From Epiperipatus broadwayi (taxonomy: Eukaryota; Onychophora; Udeonychophora; Euonychophora; Peripatidae), in assembly GCA_028023455.1 (NCBI GenBank), contig JAQFVV010006232.1, forward strand, positions 1,190,008 to 1,254,007: DNA of 64,000 nt. The letters are read 5' to 3'. The position numbers were made by a program, and so were the translations under genes. Under the pieces are notes generated by a model. The model made no database searches and had not been told where the DNA came from. It was given only the letters and a program-made list of their open reading frames with translations. This document shows, piece by piece, positions 35,993-49,633 of the stretch (within the stretch, counting starts at the first letter, position 1; each line of letters starts with the position of its first letter).

Positions 35993-38003
35993 TAAGTATT
36001 AATGTTGCAAATATTAATGGAGATAACAGATTCTAGATTATATTTCAGAATTAACAAAGCAAAGTGGAGGTGATGCAGAAAGTAAATGGGATTTTATTAT
36101 ATATTGTACATCATGAATTAGCCCAGAACAAAGCATTAAAATATTCTCTGAATGTTTCAATAGATCTTGCATATATCATTAAGGATAATATGTTCTCTGA
36201 TATTTATTATCTATTTACTATATTGAATTTCTGACTCTGTGTGTGACAAATAAAATGGCACAGATAGGTTAAATTATAAATTAACATTTATTTATGACAA
36301 TAAACATTTAAATAGTAATTAGTTAACAATATTCATAAATTAAATAAACCATAAATAACAAAATATTATCACATGTAATTGTTCTACATGGATAATGTAC
36401 ATTAATTAAAAAAATAAATAAAAAATAAAATAAAATATCATCACATGTACTTAGTTCTGTACATGGATATGTGCACTAGTTTAAGATAGTACCATCTAAG
36501 ATGCTATTAAAATATACTGAATTAGGCTCTTATAGGGATGAGAATAAATTCAAATACCCAGTCAATGATAACCCCAATACATCAAAAACAGAACCAATGC
36601 ACATATACTTCAAAATTATAATAACACTGATAACAATTGCTATAAATAAACCTATAAAAATTGACTATGATAAAATATGAAATGAAAGAGGGAATTTGAA
36701 TTCCAACTCAGCTGGAATATCATGTAATTGATCCATAATAAATTATGAGAATAATTCACTTTAATGCCCATTTATAGTGATGATAGAACACATGAGGCAA
36801 ACATTAAGATGAGGGAAACAATGTATGCACAGTAAAGCATGGATACTCTGCTCAAACATACATTTAAATAATAAAGACTAATGCTATACTTGTTGGTTTT
36901 CTAACCATCATAAGACCAACTAGCATAACTACAGAATGTTCAGTGGATTAACCACCAGTGCTGAAACAAACATAAAGGATATACAAAATAATTGCATGCA
37001 ATTATTCTGTGGATTAACTACCAGCACAGAAAAAGCCATATAACATTAAAATAGTATAAACATCCACTTCCTTAATAAATAGAAATAAATTACCCTCATC
37101 AATCTGCTAAATTGGAAGGCATGTGCAGTTTTACAAGTGTAAGCCCAAAAGATGTAAGAAAACTATTATAGGAAAATAATGGCCAGCCATAGACCAGATG
37201 GTATAAAAAATATCTAATATTATATGACTATAAGCACAAAACCCTGTAAAAAATAGAGGATTAGGCCATATGGTGATGATGCATTATAGACACATTGAAT
37301 TAATCATTAAATCTTTACACAAGTGCTGTTTCCTAAATTGATTTTCTTTAATCTCTATATCTAAGTGAACAAATACTTGTTTAATACACAAAATATACCA
37401 TGAAATTAACATACAAGAGAATATAAAATACAAATAAAACATAAAATGCATGTTCATTAAATTACTATACTAGGTTCAAATACATATTATTTAGATCGAT
37501 TGGATATTATCCAATCAATTAATAGCACATTTCTCAAACTTAATGACAAATATAATTTAAATATATTTATTTAATTATAACATAGAATCTTAAAAGTTGA
37601 TTGTATGCTTCTTCATCTCCATTTATAAAAATATTTATAATTTAATTGATCTACATGTAGTGTTCTGAAGATGCAAGATATTTTGAGAGGTAAGATGCAT
37701 ATCATTTTATTCTCATTATCCTCAAATGTTAATAAAATTTCATGGCTTTATTTTAAATGTTATTCCAAAATTAAAATATTTATTACTTTCATTTATTAGT
37801 GCCAAAGACAAAGAATGATAATTCAAGCAAATAATTATCCCACATGTGCTATAACAGCCAAAATAATTCCTGATTAGCTGTTATTTCTTTTAACAAATAT
37901 GTTGTAGTTTTAATAAGGTAACTGACAATATTGTTTCTAATCAAAGTTCAAAGTGGGATTATAAATAATTCTTCATTGTTCAAATACTGGCTCACAAAAT
38001 GTT
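35993..38003. other. Intergenic stretch with two short diverged duplications
   Basis: A segment with tatcacatgta...tacatgga occurs twice (about 36361-36400 and 36432-36474), and a segment with gtggattaac(c/t)accag occurs twice (about 36951 and 37010). No gene is supported. Confidence 0.55.
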
Positions 38004-38324
38004 AAACAGCATTTCATTCCACACATGCATAACACTAATAGAGGTTTTAAAGTCATGAAAGTAAAACATTATATCCAACTTAAATATAGCATTTTATTCC
38101 ACTCATATATAACACTTCCATACATGACAAAGTTCTTGAAAGCAAACTTTTATCCAAGGTTGAACACAATATTTTACTCACATATATGTAACACTATGTA
38201 TTAATGTCATGAAAGTAAAAATTTATTCAAAGTTAAATATAGTATTTCATTTTGCACATGTGTAACACTGCTATATGTGTTGAAGTTATGGCAGTAAAAC
38301 TTTATTCAAAGGCTGAATATAGTC
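38004..38324. repeat. Degenerate tandem repeat, four units of about 75-80 bp
   Basis: Each unit has the pattern ataGcatttcattcc - acacatg(c)ataacac - gtcatgaaagtaaaa - ttattcaaagttaaat. Units start near 38004, 38084, 38164 and 38237. They differ by many substitutions and small indels. Confidence 0.85.
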
Positions 38325-38602
38325 TGTAAACAATAAGAATTTCCACATAGAATGAAACCTGTTATTCCTGTTGTTGCCATCAACAATAATTTCTGTGCAT
38401 TTCAATTGTAGATCTTGTGGAAGATTATCAGCAGTTAAACTTATGGTTGTAAGACTTGAACAGATTAGTTAAGATTTAGCTATACATTTTTAAATATACA
38501 CCAGATAATATTGCAACTTAAATTATTTAAGAGAAGTTTTAATTTAACTTCCTTCTCTAACTTTATGTCCCCCTCCCTTTTAAAGAGAACCGTTGCTTTT
38601 GC

Positions 38603-39410
38603 TATATGTTTAATGATAGAATGACAGCCTGTTAAGCTAATTGCGCAGACGCTGTGAGAATGTTATTAATAAATGAATACCTTCGAACAACCACATGATA
38701 TAGTATTTATATAAGAGTAAAAAGGAATCCTCTTACTCTTACGACTCAAATGTTTATATATGAGCAAATCTAAAGAAAATTTCATTGGCGTCATTCATAC
38801 AGACATTATATATAGTAATTTAAAGTGACTATTATGTAGTCACGCCTTCGTTACAACTACTTTAGATTTGCTCATATATAAACATTTGAGTCGTAAGAGT
38901 AAGAGGATTCCTTTTTACTCTTATATAAATACTATATCATGTGGTTGTTCGAAGGTATTCATTTATTAATAACATTCTCACAGTGTCTGCGCAATTAGCT
39001 TAACAGGCTGTCATTCTATCGTAATTATAATCGCACGCAAGACGTTATAAAATAAATGCTTATTCATGTATATGATTTAGTTTCGTTTAGAGTGGCATTT
39101 AGTAAATTCTAGAAAATTTCATTGGCATCATTCATACAGACATTATATATAGTAATTTAAAGTGACTATTATGTAGTCACGCCTTCGTTACAACTACTTT
39201 AGATTTGCTCATATATAAACATTTGAGTCGTAAGAGTAAGAGGATTCCTTTTTACTCTTATATAAATACTATATCATGTGGTTGTTCGAAGGTATTCATT
39301 TATTAATAACATTCTCACAGTGTCTGCGCAATTAGCTTAACAGGCTGTCATTCTATCGTAATTATAATCACACGCAAGACGTTATCAAATAAATGCTTAT
39401 ATGTTTAATG
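38603..39410. mobile_element. Recent composite repeat: 161 bp hairpin plus 337 bp direct duplication, 13 bp flanking duplication
   Basis: The sequence tatatgtttaatg occurs at 38603-38615 and 39398-39410 and brackets the element. Inside, arm 38615-38775 and arm 38860-39020 are reverse complements with one mismatch in 161 positions, around an 84-base loop. The block 38775-39063 is repeated at 39112-39400 (period 337, about three differences in 289 bases), giving a third arm at 39197-39357. A 48-base spacer separates the two blocks. The long flanking duplication suggests insertion by a retrotransposition-type mechanism. No reading frame, no hammerhead core. Family not recognised. Confidence 0.8.
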
Positions 39411-40199
39411 GCAAAAAATAAAAATAAAAATTTTACACTTGATGTTACTATAGCAGTTCTTAAAAAAATATCTCTGAGAGTTCTATTTTGTTTTTTAGAC
39501 AATTAAATTTCTTCTCATTTACATATCTGTTAAAAATAAAAAAACAAAAAGACAAAAAATGCATTTATCTTATCATATTTTATAAGTTAATTCAAAAGAA
39601 ATTAAATAAATCTTTTAATTAAACCAAAATAATCTCTAGGATTATTTACAAAGAAAATCAAATAATAATTATTTGTTTTTATTTATCTTACTGAACTTGA
39701 TGTAATTGACTGTTGGTTTTCACTTTCAGGTTAAGCATAGTTTAATTAACTTAGTGTTTGGAAACAGCAAAAACAATAGATAAAAGAAAGAAAAAAATAT
39801 ATAATAAGTAAGACAAAAAAAGGAATTATATAATCTCATTGTCCAATCAATTTGAACATAAGTTTCAAGTATACACAATGCTATCCATGATAACCAAGTC
39901 ATCTGGAAGAAGATAGAGAAATTTTAGACTAGTTCTATCAAGCTATATATTTTATATTAAAATATAAGGTTACTATATACGGCTTCATGGTATAATGTCT
40001 CTATTTCCAAATGCCATACCCATGATCAGGGATATGCACCAGGATAGATAAATTTTGTTCAGATTATAAGTAGGCACAAAAGTTTTCTTACAGATAGCTG
40101 ATCTTTAGTCAGTCCAGATAGCTATGAAATTATTGGTCAGTAATTATAAAAAAAAGTAATACTCTTGTTAAAAAAGAATAAATGAAAAAATGTCTAAAA

Positions 40200-40232
40200 C
40201 TCTAACATCTTGCAAATGGCAAGATGTTAGAG
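40200..40232. other. Perfect 14 bp hairpin
   Basis: ctctaacatcttgc pairs perfectly with gcaagatgttagag across a 5-base loop. Confidence 0.85.
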
Positions 40233-40750
40233 CAAGCATATGATGTTTTCTATTCCACTTATATTACTTGGAAAGCTGATGCAAATAATTTTACTCTGCA
40301 GTAATCAATTTAAAATTTGTTTTATTATTAAGTTTGTTTATAATCCACAGCTAAAACTATGTTTCATAAGATTCTATGCAAATTTAAAGTGTATTTAAAA
40401 ACACGCTCACATAATACTCCAGTAAATAAATGAAAAATCTTTAAAAGATTGAAAATTTAAATTAAACATGTTATATTCTAAACTTAATAATCTAACTAAA
40501 ACACGTTACATTCTACATCTTTGTGAAGCTATTCAAAATATGATTGAATCAATGAATAATACTTGTAGTACCTGATAAAAGATGTAATATTAATATTTAT
40601 AAAAAAATCTATATTCTGTCCAAAAACTTATGTGCACATTTCTATCGTTGTAAATCCTGTCAGTTGTTTAAAGTATTGTTTTTTAATTAAGCAAAATAAG
40701 TGTTCGGGGTATATATATTTATTTAAATAATAATTAATAATATATATATT

Positions 40751-40781
40751 GAAGCGGAATCTGAGATTCAGATTGCGCTTC
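40751..40781. other. Compact 14 bp hairpin with 3-base loop
   Basis: gaagcggaatctga pairs with tcagattgcgcttc with a single mismatch, loop gat. It stands out in A+T-rich surroundings. Function unknown. Confidence 0.8.
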
Positions 40782-43454
40782 ACAGCCCACTTCCAATCTT
40801 CCGCTACCAACCTAAATTCAAACCCTATTCTTGCATATATATTCCACTCACTAACACATTTGTTTGTATCTTTTTGTTTGAGTATTATTAACTAACATAT
40901 GTATTAACGAAGATATTGGCATAAATATCTGAATTTAAACATGCAAAATAAAATTAATAAATGTAGCATCTGAAAATTCGTATACGCAATAGGGAATGGG
41001 GGATTAATTATCACGGACTTATAATATCAAAATATATTATAATTTCTGTATTTATTTATTTTATAAAAGTTATAATAATTGTTTGTTAATTGCAGCTCAG
41101 ATATCTATAGATATTGTAGAGACAAAAGTACTGAGCCAATATTTAGTGGAAAAGTTCGTGATATGTAATTTTATAAAATTGTGTTTTTAAATTATTTTTG
41201 CCATTAAACTCCACTTTTCTTTTAAATCCAACATGGAAGATGCAATTGTAATTAGTCAAAATTAATTAAAGGTGAGAAGCGTAATCTTGTATAATATTCT
41301 AACATAACTTTAATTAAAAGTTTCTCTAAAATCAAAAGTAGAAACTAAACTTAATTGATTTACTTTTGTTACAAATATTTTCTTTTATCAAAATTAATTA
41401 AAGTTTGAATACTTATCTAACAATGGCATCTTCCATCACAATAGGTAAAAGCTTGTATCTGAATTCTTTTGGAAATTAGATTGCAATGACCAATCAGAAA
41501 GGGATTCCAAAAATACCGAGGCATGGAATTAATTACAAATTAATTTAGAGAGTAACTAGGACAGTCAAGGAGAGCAGTCACCAAGAAAATTTGCGTTCGT
41601 TAATTTCAATGTGTACTGAGTAAATCTAAATCGCCTTTCTCACCATTCGAGATGGCCTTCCCTGCAATCTGTGCCCATGGATCCCGATACTCATAGACTA
41701 TACTGATATGCCTGTTCATTAAATCATAAAATTACTACCTGCCTGAATAACTATGTTTGATAAACTAGATCTAGTCTCCGCGGGAATTGAAATCATCAAA
41801 AGAACCACCATGTTTTACAGAGGTAATCATTTCAAATGCTGCTAGACTCTTAAAGTTACCGTGAATAATTTTAACTTTCACCTATCTATTTCTTTAAACA
41901 TTTTGTAAATCTTTCATTTGTAAAATTTAATATTAGTTATGAATTAATTTGTAAAGTTCTTACCTTTTTGTTAATTGTACCTGGTTTTCTCTCTATATAA
42001 CTTAGCTGTAATCTCTCCTACATTAAACCTCTCTTGAATAATTATTAGTTCTTAATGTCACGTCTATGTGGCAATATTTTATTCTCATTATTATGTTTTA
42101 TACTTTCAGATACTAAATTATATGTCGATAATTTTCCCCCAGAATCGCAAATGCTTACGCTATCTCTTTTAATAAAAGATAACCCTCCTTACTTTTCAGA
42201 GGGTAATTAACCTAGTAGTTTTAAAAATAAATTTGTTATTCTTAGTATAGCGGGTGCCGGCCAGTCTGGGGAAATAAAATCAGAATTTGATAATTATTAT
42301 ACAGTGTTATTTTCTAAAACTAAGTAAAAATCTATTTTCTTAGAAATGTGTTTATTTGGTTAATTAAATAATAGCGCTAACTTCTAAAATCTGCAAATAG
42401 ATTTATATGAGTAAAATTAATCCTACTTTATTGAAATCAATAGCCACCACCGACTATATATATATTTAATAATATGAAAAGTATTTATTTATTCAAGCAT
42501 TCAAAACCAAAGATTTATATTTATACGTTGTGGAAAGTTTACGTGTTGTTTAAAATAATACATAAGGGGGGGATCGTTTAGTTCTATGAGCTATATTATA
42601 TTAGCATTAACTGTAATTCTTCCACATCCACGTAGTAATCAAATCATACCAGTATGAGGGGTTTTTATTAATAAAGATAGGTGATAATTATTTATTCCTT
42701 AGCTAAATATCTACATATTTATATTAATGCAAGCATTACGTGTATACCGGCCTTTCGTGATATATATATTTTTGTGCTTCATTCATTTTTACTTCCAATC
42801 CCAAGGACAAGGTTTGGCAAACCTCTTTGGATTTCTTCAGCGCGAGATATTATTGCATAGGGTTCGCTCTGGCAAAAGTCCAGCCTCTGGCAATTCAATA
42901 AAGTGCCTTCTTAGTTGTTTATGACCCGACCCTGCCAACGTTTGCAGAGAGTCGCATTTCATTAACAGTGAATTGAAGCATCTTCTTAGATCTTAGAATA
43001 GATCGTTCCATTGCCCTCATACACGTACTGCTCTCCCATATTTCGTTTTTGTTAAAAGCCTATTAATTCTCCTAAACCGTACTGTTATGATTATACTAAA
43101 TGGATTACCACTTTTTTATATATATTTCATTCGCACTTTCAGATATGACACTTCTGCCATTATTATTATTTCCCAAATTAGCTTCCCACACACGTTCTTA
43201 TATAGCAAAATGCAAATATTAATTAAATAAAATTACCCTTATCGTCCAACTGAAGAAACTTACGTATTGGTCTGAATGCTGCTGTTCTTATTACTGGTGG
43301 ATTCAAATAACTTCGGGTACCGTAGTCTAGCGCTATTATTAAAAATCTTATATATCCCAGTCAATCGATAAATTATTGACATATAAATAGCCGCACCAGA
43401 ATAAAGCCATGAATGATTTGTTATTGATGATTAAATATGTTCATTGTATAGTAT

Positions 43455-43890
43455 TGTAAGGGAGGTTAATGTTGTCCAAGGGAGATAAACACCCATTTTA
43501 TTGACATTGTAACACCAATAACGTGTGCAATCATATATACTCCAAGTTGATTTAATAAATTTTATATCTTTCTAAATATCTAAGTCATTGTTTCATTCAT
43601 TGAATAGAAATAATTTTGATGTAATATAACAAGGTTTCACTTACTAGATGATTGAAAATCGCTAATTATAATATCCTAGACATGAACCAAGTTCGAATAA
43701 GAGTCTTTTTGTGTCACGACTTTGTGATGCCGGCGGGGTAGGAATAAATTAGATCAGTATCATTGGAATTGTTGCTCATAAGTGGGTAGATCTGGAAAAT
43801 AGGCAAATAGGGCAGAGTTCATTAATGTTCCTGACTTATGTATCTTGCACAGGATTGGATTCGAGGTAACAGACGAAACCGACCGGTACA
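43455..43890. mobile_element. Possible solo LTR
   Basis: A 436-base G+C-richer segment begins TGTAAGGGAGG and ends CCGGTACA, i.e. TG...CA with TGTA/TACA ends as in many LTRs. The flanks (gtat and atat) are only partly alike, so a target duplication is not established. No second copy in the window. Confidence 0.3.
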
Positions 43891-44679
43891 ATATATACCA
43901 TATTTCTATTTATTGTATTTTTTAATTTAAATTGATATTTAAAATATGAGGTATATATATAATTAAATGTAAATAATACTATTGTAAATAAATATTTTGA
44001 TATAAAAGTAATTAAATATTTTAATGAATAAATATTTAATTAATTTTTAATTAAAAGAAATGAAACTAAAAAAAAAGACATTTTTTAAATTGCCGAGTCT
44101 TTAAACTGTTTTTGCAAAAAAACAAAAAACAAAAAACGGTCTTTAGATTTCAAACGTTTTTCAATTGTCATAATATATTAGTTAAAAATTCTAAATTATT
44201 ATACATATCATTTATACATTATATTAAACACAATTTTATATACAATAAATTAATCTACAAAATTTAATAAATCTTAAATAATTTTATTTATATCGCACTA
44301 ATTTAAGATTTATTTAATTCTGTGGTTAAATATAAATATATAACCACTGGATCTCGCGTTCCAAAGATAATACAGTTTTCTGCTATGCTTATGTCCTAGA
44401 TTTGAATCTCCTCTAGACAAATTTGAAATTTTTTATCTTCTAATAGACTTTCTACTGGTTTATAACCAATCTAGCTAATCATTCTCTATTGATCAAAAAC
44501 GTATCTCTAGGTAGAGAATGTATCAAGGATAAAACAATACTCAAACCCTAACCACCTAGCAATTGAAAAACTCATAGAAATATTGCACTTTTTGTATTGC
44601 TTTCATTGAAATGAGTAACTGTTTTCAGGGCTACCACATGCAGGTGTGCATGTTGTGTGGGTCACAAAGGCTCTTCATT
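43891..44679. other. A+T-rich stretch, no gene seen
   Basis: Nothing recognised apart from A/T tracts. Confidence 0.5.
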
Positions 44680-45165
44680 AATTGGGCATCAAATCACAGC
44701 AATAATTAATAAAATTTATATAAAATGAAAATGCTTAGACTTGTGAATCACTCCATTGTTAGAAACATATTTTGATCTTAAATATTTTTTATTTAAATAA
44801 AGATGATACATTTTTACTTAAATTTTTCAAGATATATTAAATATTATATACTCTATCCTTGAGTTGCATCAAATAAATGGGTGCCATTTTGCTGTAATCA
44901 TTAATAAAATTTATGTGTAAATGTAATCTTTAGATTTCTGTACCATTCCATTATTAGAAACATGTTATGATTCAACATATTTTTTTGTTTAAATATAAGA
45001 GGATTATTTTTTTATTCAGAATTCTGAAAATTGTATAAAACATACTAAATATTTTATTATCTACCATTCTGATAAACTGAGCAGAAATGATGTCATTTTG
45101 TTATGATAATTAATAAAATTTATATGTAAATATTTAGATTTCCAAATTATCTTTATTTAAACATC
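44680..45165. repeat. Degenerate tandem repeat, about 200 bp period, 2.4 units
   Basis: The core attaataaaatttat occurs near 44705, 44902 and 45111, each preceded by a tgccattttg-type segment and followed by a ttagattt...ccattattagaaacat-type segment in the first two. Units are strongly diverged. Confidence 0.7.
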
Positions 45166-46480
45166 CTAATTTTATATGAAATAAGACACATCATTATTAA
45201 TAATTTATTAAAAAAACATATTTAAAACATTAGCTCATAATAATTATGCATAGTAAATAATTTAGTTTAGCAGTCATATTTTATTAGTTTTCTGTTGTGT
45301 ATTTGATTGGTATATAGGTTAGAACAAGTAACCAAAGACCTAAGCATATGGATTGGGGTCAAATCTGATGAAAAGTTTTTCTTAATGACAATATTGTCTT
45401 TTTTTCTTTTTAATACTAGTATAATTTTTAACATGTTTTACTAATATGTTTTTATTGACATTTGTATCCAAACTATAAAATTACTCAATACATGATAGTC
45501 CAAATTCAAGCAAAATAAAATTACTAACAAATGATTTTTTAAAAAGATATTATTGCATGCATTTTATTAAAACAATTTTGTTTAATGCCCTTCTAAGGAT
45601 TGTAACAATTATTGAGCTTCACATATAACTGCTCAATTGGGAAAGTGCCTCCAAAATTTTTTATCTATTCTAGTGGAAGAAATAAATTGTTTGATTTTTA
45701 AATTTATTTATTGTAATCTATCATTAAACAAAAGAAAGTGTAAGATGATATATAATGGCTGCTAAAAAATTATCTAATAAACAATGTAAGTATAAAAAAT
45801 TTTTCTTAAGTAATTGTAATTTAAATTCTTAAACTTCCTAGATACTTGACTATATAATGGACTAGTTTTTAAACTGAAATAACAAGGATACAAAAACTTA
45901 TTTATTATTGTATGAATATTTGAGATTGAAAAGCTAACTTTTTAATAAAACATAAGTTATACATGAAAATTTTCAAATAAAACAAAATAAAAAACAATAG
46001 TTGTTTTGAACTAATTAATATGTTGTTTAAAGTTGACCAAGTTAAATGTGATTATTATTTATCACATTGTAGCCATCAAAGTCAGGAGAATTAATATATA
46101 AATAAAAAGATAAAAAAGTAGATAATGATAATTTTTAAATATTCTATTGTGTCTTTTGTTAAACATTATATAGAATTCATTGTGTTTTAATTAAATAATT
46201 CTACTTTATAAGTGGGGGGTTATATGATAAACAACATTTAGATATTTAAAAAAATATTTTATCTTACTTGCAAATATAGATATAATAATTACTTTATTAT
46301 TTTTTTGAATGGTTTTTCAGGAAAGTCAGTTGTTAATATTCTACATAATTCAAATTTTAATTTCATATTTGCTTATATTTAAGATTCAATATTGTTCAGA
46401 TATCCTGCAAAATCTTCAGCAAGTCCAAGTACTTTTTATTAGAGCTATTAAGCTGTCAGATGGTATGGAAAACCAATATT
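45166..46480. other. A+T-rich stretch, no gene seen
   Basis: No domain or repeat recognised; the open frame at 46309-46509 runs into the SINE and has no domain. Confidence 0.5.
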
Positions 46481-46590
46481 TTTTTTCTCTTTTTTTTCAA
46501 GTGTCATAGCATCAGCTGGGACGCGAATCTGCAACCTGGGCAACTGCTCGTAAGGCAGTCACGCTGACCTCTCAACCACCAATGCAAGAT
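46481..46590 (-). mobile_element. tRNA-derived SINE, copy 2 (most complete)
   Basis: Minus strand. The acceptor strands GCATTGG and CTGATGC pair in all seven positions counting G-U. An A-box-like segment TGGTGGTTGAGAGG is followed by an anticodon arm ACTGC/GCAGT with the seven-base loop CTTACGA (anticodon position TAC), then a B box (GATTCGCGTCCC). After the tRNA part come TATGACACTTG and an A-rich tail (T-rich on the plus strand, 46481-46499). Mismatches in the T stem argue against a functional tRNA gene. Confidence 0.78.
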
Positions 46591-48361
46591 TATTAATTGG
46601 TAAAAAAGTATAAATATTTTGTTTTAAAAAAATCATTTATATATGCATTATGTACATGAATTTTTATGCATTATTTATCTATGATTTTAATATGTCTATC
46701 ATTATAGCTATCAGACTATTACTGTCATTTGAAATATTTTTAGTATATTATATTAATCTTACATGGAATTATTTAGAATGTGAATAAATGAATGAAAGAA
46801 TTCATGAAGCAGATATATATATAATTAAATTGTTTTACAGATTATTTTGATCATGCCAGTGAGCTTTTATATGTCTTAAGTGATATTTAGCATAGAATGC
46901 TATATTTAGGCAATTCCTTTTTGTGATTTATTCTTGTATTTTTTAAGATTAGTGACAAAGTCCTAAATTTATTGCAATTATGTATAAGATTTCATTATAA
47001 GTTTATTTTATCATTTCATGTTTGCCTTTTTTAAAAATCTCTTGATGTTTATCTCAGTAATATTTTATTACAATCATGAACCATGTCTTTATTTTGCTCT
47101 TGAAATGTTGTACTGATATATATGATAGCAAACGTCTTTATTCTGGCTTTTAAAAATATTTTGAAGGTCATGTGTGATTCCAACTATGCCATTATTTGTA
47201 CTCTTGTTAAGATCAGTCTAGTTTTGATATGTTGATATTGTTGATATATCTAGTTTGCATATCTAATGTGTTTTTGCTAAAATATTTTATATCTAAATTT
47301 AATTATTTTTGTAGCTCTAAAATGTATACATCTTTTTTTTAAAATTCATCATGATTCTATCTTAAGATTTATATTTATTATGACTATTAGATACATTATC
47401 TACAGAGACATATTCAATTGAAAATGTGATTATTAAAATATAAGAGATTTATAAATTTATGGAGAATCATATCAAGATTATTTATTTATTTATTGTTATT
47501 ACTTCCGATTGTATTTTTATAATTTCATTTTAAACCTAATAATTATAACTGATAATTTTTTAAAGTAATGCAATGCTTATTTTGTCATACTTATAAGTAT
47601 CAATAAATATTGTTTTAATTATTAATTTTTAAATCTATGTCTCTACTATCATCATCTGTATTCTCAGAAAGCCACAAAAGTCGCACACATATTTCTATTA
47701 TCATGATATAAGAGTATAAAATGATATGATAAAAATCACACATTGTTAATGTTAAGATAACATCCATGGATAAGATTCCTTTATTTTGTTTTGGTTGAAG
47801 ATTATAAAAGAACTTATTGGGTGATATATGGATAGCAACAAAATTCCTTTCCTACTCATAATATCATAACTGTAATCCCAATTATTTTATTATAAGAGAT
47901 TTCATGATTAATTTTAAATATAATAGTTATTTATTGTATTAGAATATTATTTCAAAAATTGGATTATATCTTATTATTATTGTTGGTATATTTGTTTATT
48001 AAAAATTTATTATAGCAAAACACCTGAGATCTCAATTATCTTATTAAGAATTATTTTGCTTGAGATTTGAATTATTTAAAAAAAAATATTTTGGTTGCTT
48101 ATGAGAGCTGATTTATTTAAAAAAGATTTAAATAGATGGATATATCTAACTTGCTTAAAAAGAGTTATTTAGATTAATAACATTTTGATATAACCTACCT
48201 TATCTGATCTTAGCTGAATAAGATTATATTTCTTAAAGAGAGCATCAGAACACTTTCTGATTAGGTACTTTTATCTTAGAGCAGCATTAAAGCTAGCCTA
48301 CCACTTCTTTAGGTTTCAATAAATATCACTAGATATTTCTGAAGTAAATTAATATGTATAC

Positions 48362-48403
<42 letters not shown>

Positions 48404-49633
48404 AACCTAACTGGTCAATGACCAACCATTAATAAAGGTAGATATAAAAAAATATCGCTGTTTTATTGTATTTCTGTCTTTTTATATAACAATTATAAAA
48501 ATACCAATTTAAATCATTTCATATCTAGTATATTATTACACCTATATTAAATGAAATGTTTAGCAATAAAGCAATAATCAGACTTATTATCCAATCATCC
48601 AGTAAAGTAAGCTTTTTAACATTGAACATATGCCAAAGGCATACCCTCAATCGCATAGGAATATTACACAACTTTAACTCCAGTAAAATATCAATAATAT
48701 TCCAATTTCTAACAACAAAATAAATAAATTATACTGAATATTAAAATTTCTTAGGTTAAATTTAATAATAGTAATATAATACTCATCTACTTATTGAATT
48801 AATTTTAATACCACTCATTTACTAACATTTCTTGAATAAATAAATATCTCAAGTAAATATTGTTTCTCAAATGGATAAGTTAATCCACATAACTAAATAT
48901 AGGGAGTAATTTTACTCACATCCAGCTATAGTTAAAATAATTAAGAAACAAATATAATAATCACTTTCTCACCTTTAAACGAATTAACTAACTTTTCTTA
49001 TAAAATGATTATTAAAAAATTAAATATTATTAACTATCACTTATAACACCATTAATTACCATAATTAATTTCCAAAACAATTTACTATCATAATGGATAT
49101 TGATTCAATTATTTCTATTTTTATATGACATGTTAATTACTTAAGTCTTCACTATAATCAGTGAGAATAATGTAGAAAATTTAGATTAATTAATATTTTT
49201 AAATATAGTATCAAATCTCTTGAATAATCATCATATTTTTCTTATCTATTATCTTATCTGAAATAAAGTGTGACAATTCCAGATATATTCAGTTATTATA
49301 TTATATGTTTTGCAATGATGATTAACAATGAATTGGGAACAAGAAATGAGACTATTAATTTATTAATGTATAACAAACGTTAATATTTATTATAGTAAGA
49401 TTATATAAATTTAAAAATAATTTACAAATATCTTAGTTCTAATAAACAATATTTAAAATATTATAACAAAACTTTAGAAAATAAAATTAACTACATAATT
49501 AGTACATACTAAAATAATTCATACTTCAATCTGAAGTAATTTACAGATAAGATATAGTATATTGTAATACTTTAACCCATTATTATTAATACATTTCTTA
49601 TGACTTCATATTAATATATATATATATATATAT
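46591..49633. other. A+T-rich stretch, no gene seen
   Basis: Contains a (TA)n run at about 48366-48401 followed by TGTAACC and a ggtcaatgacc palindrome, and another TA run at 49613-49633 at the edge of the LTR-like element. No coding content. Confidence 0.55.
48366..48401. repeat. (TA)n microsatellite
   Basis: About 18 uninterrupted TA units. Confidence 0.95.

Larger units (their letters stand above)
39411..43454. other. Intergenic stretch, less A+T-rich from about 41.5 kb
   Basis: Contains two compact hairpins (40200-40232 and 40751-40781). The part 41500-43300 has several G+C-richer islands (41600-41800, 42720-43040) that look like decayed LTR-type or unclassified repeat DNA; a 65-codon open frame at 42727-42924 has no domain. 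No gene is supported. Confidence 0.5.

Noticed and set aside
38615-39400. Hammerhead in the 337 bp repeat
   Set aside because: No CUGANGA core on either strand; the nearest string, CTGTATGA, does not fit.
46501-46588. Functional tRNA gene
   Set aside because: The T stem has mismatches, the head is found at two other places with A-rich tails, and one copy has a target duplication, so it is a SINE.
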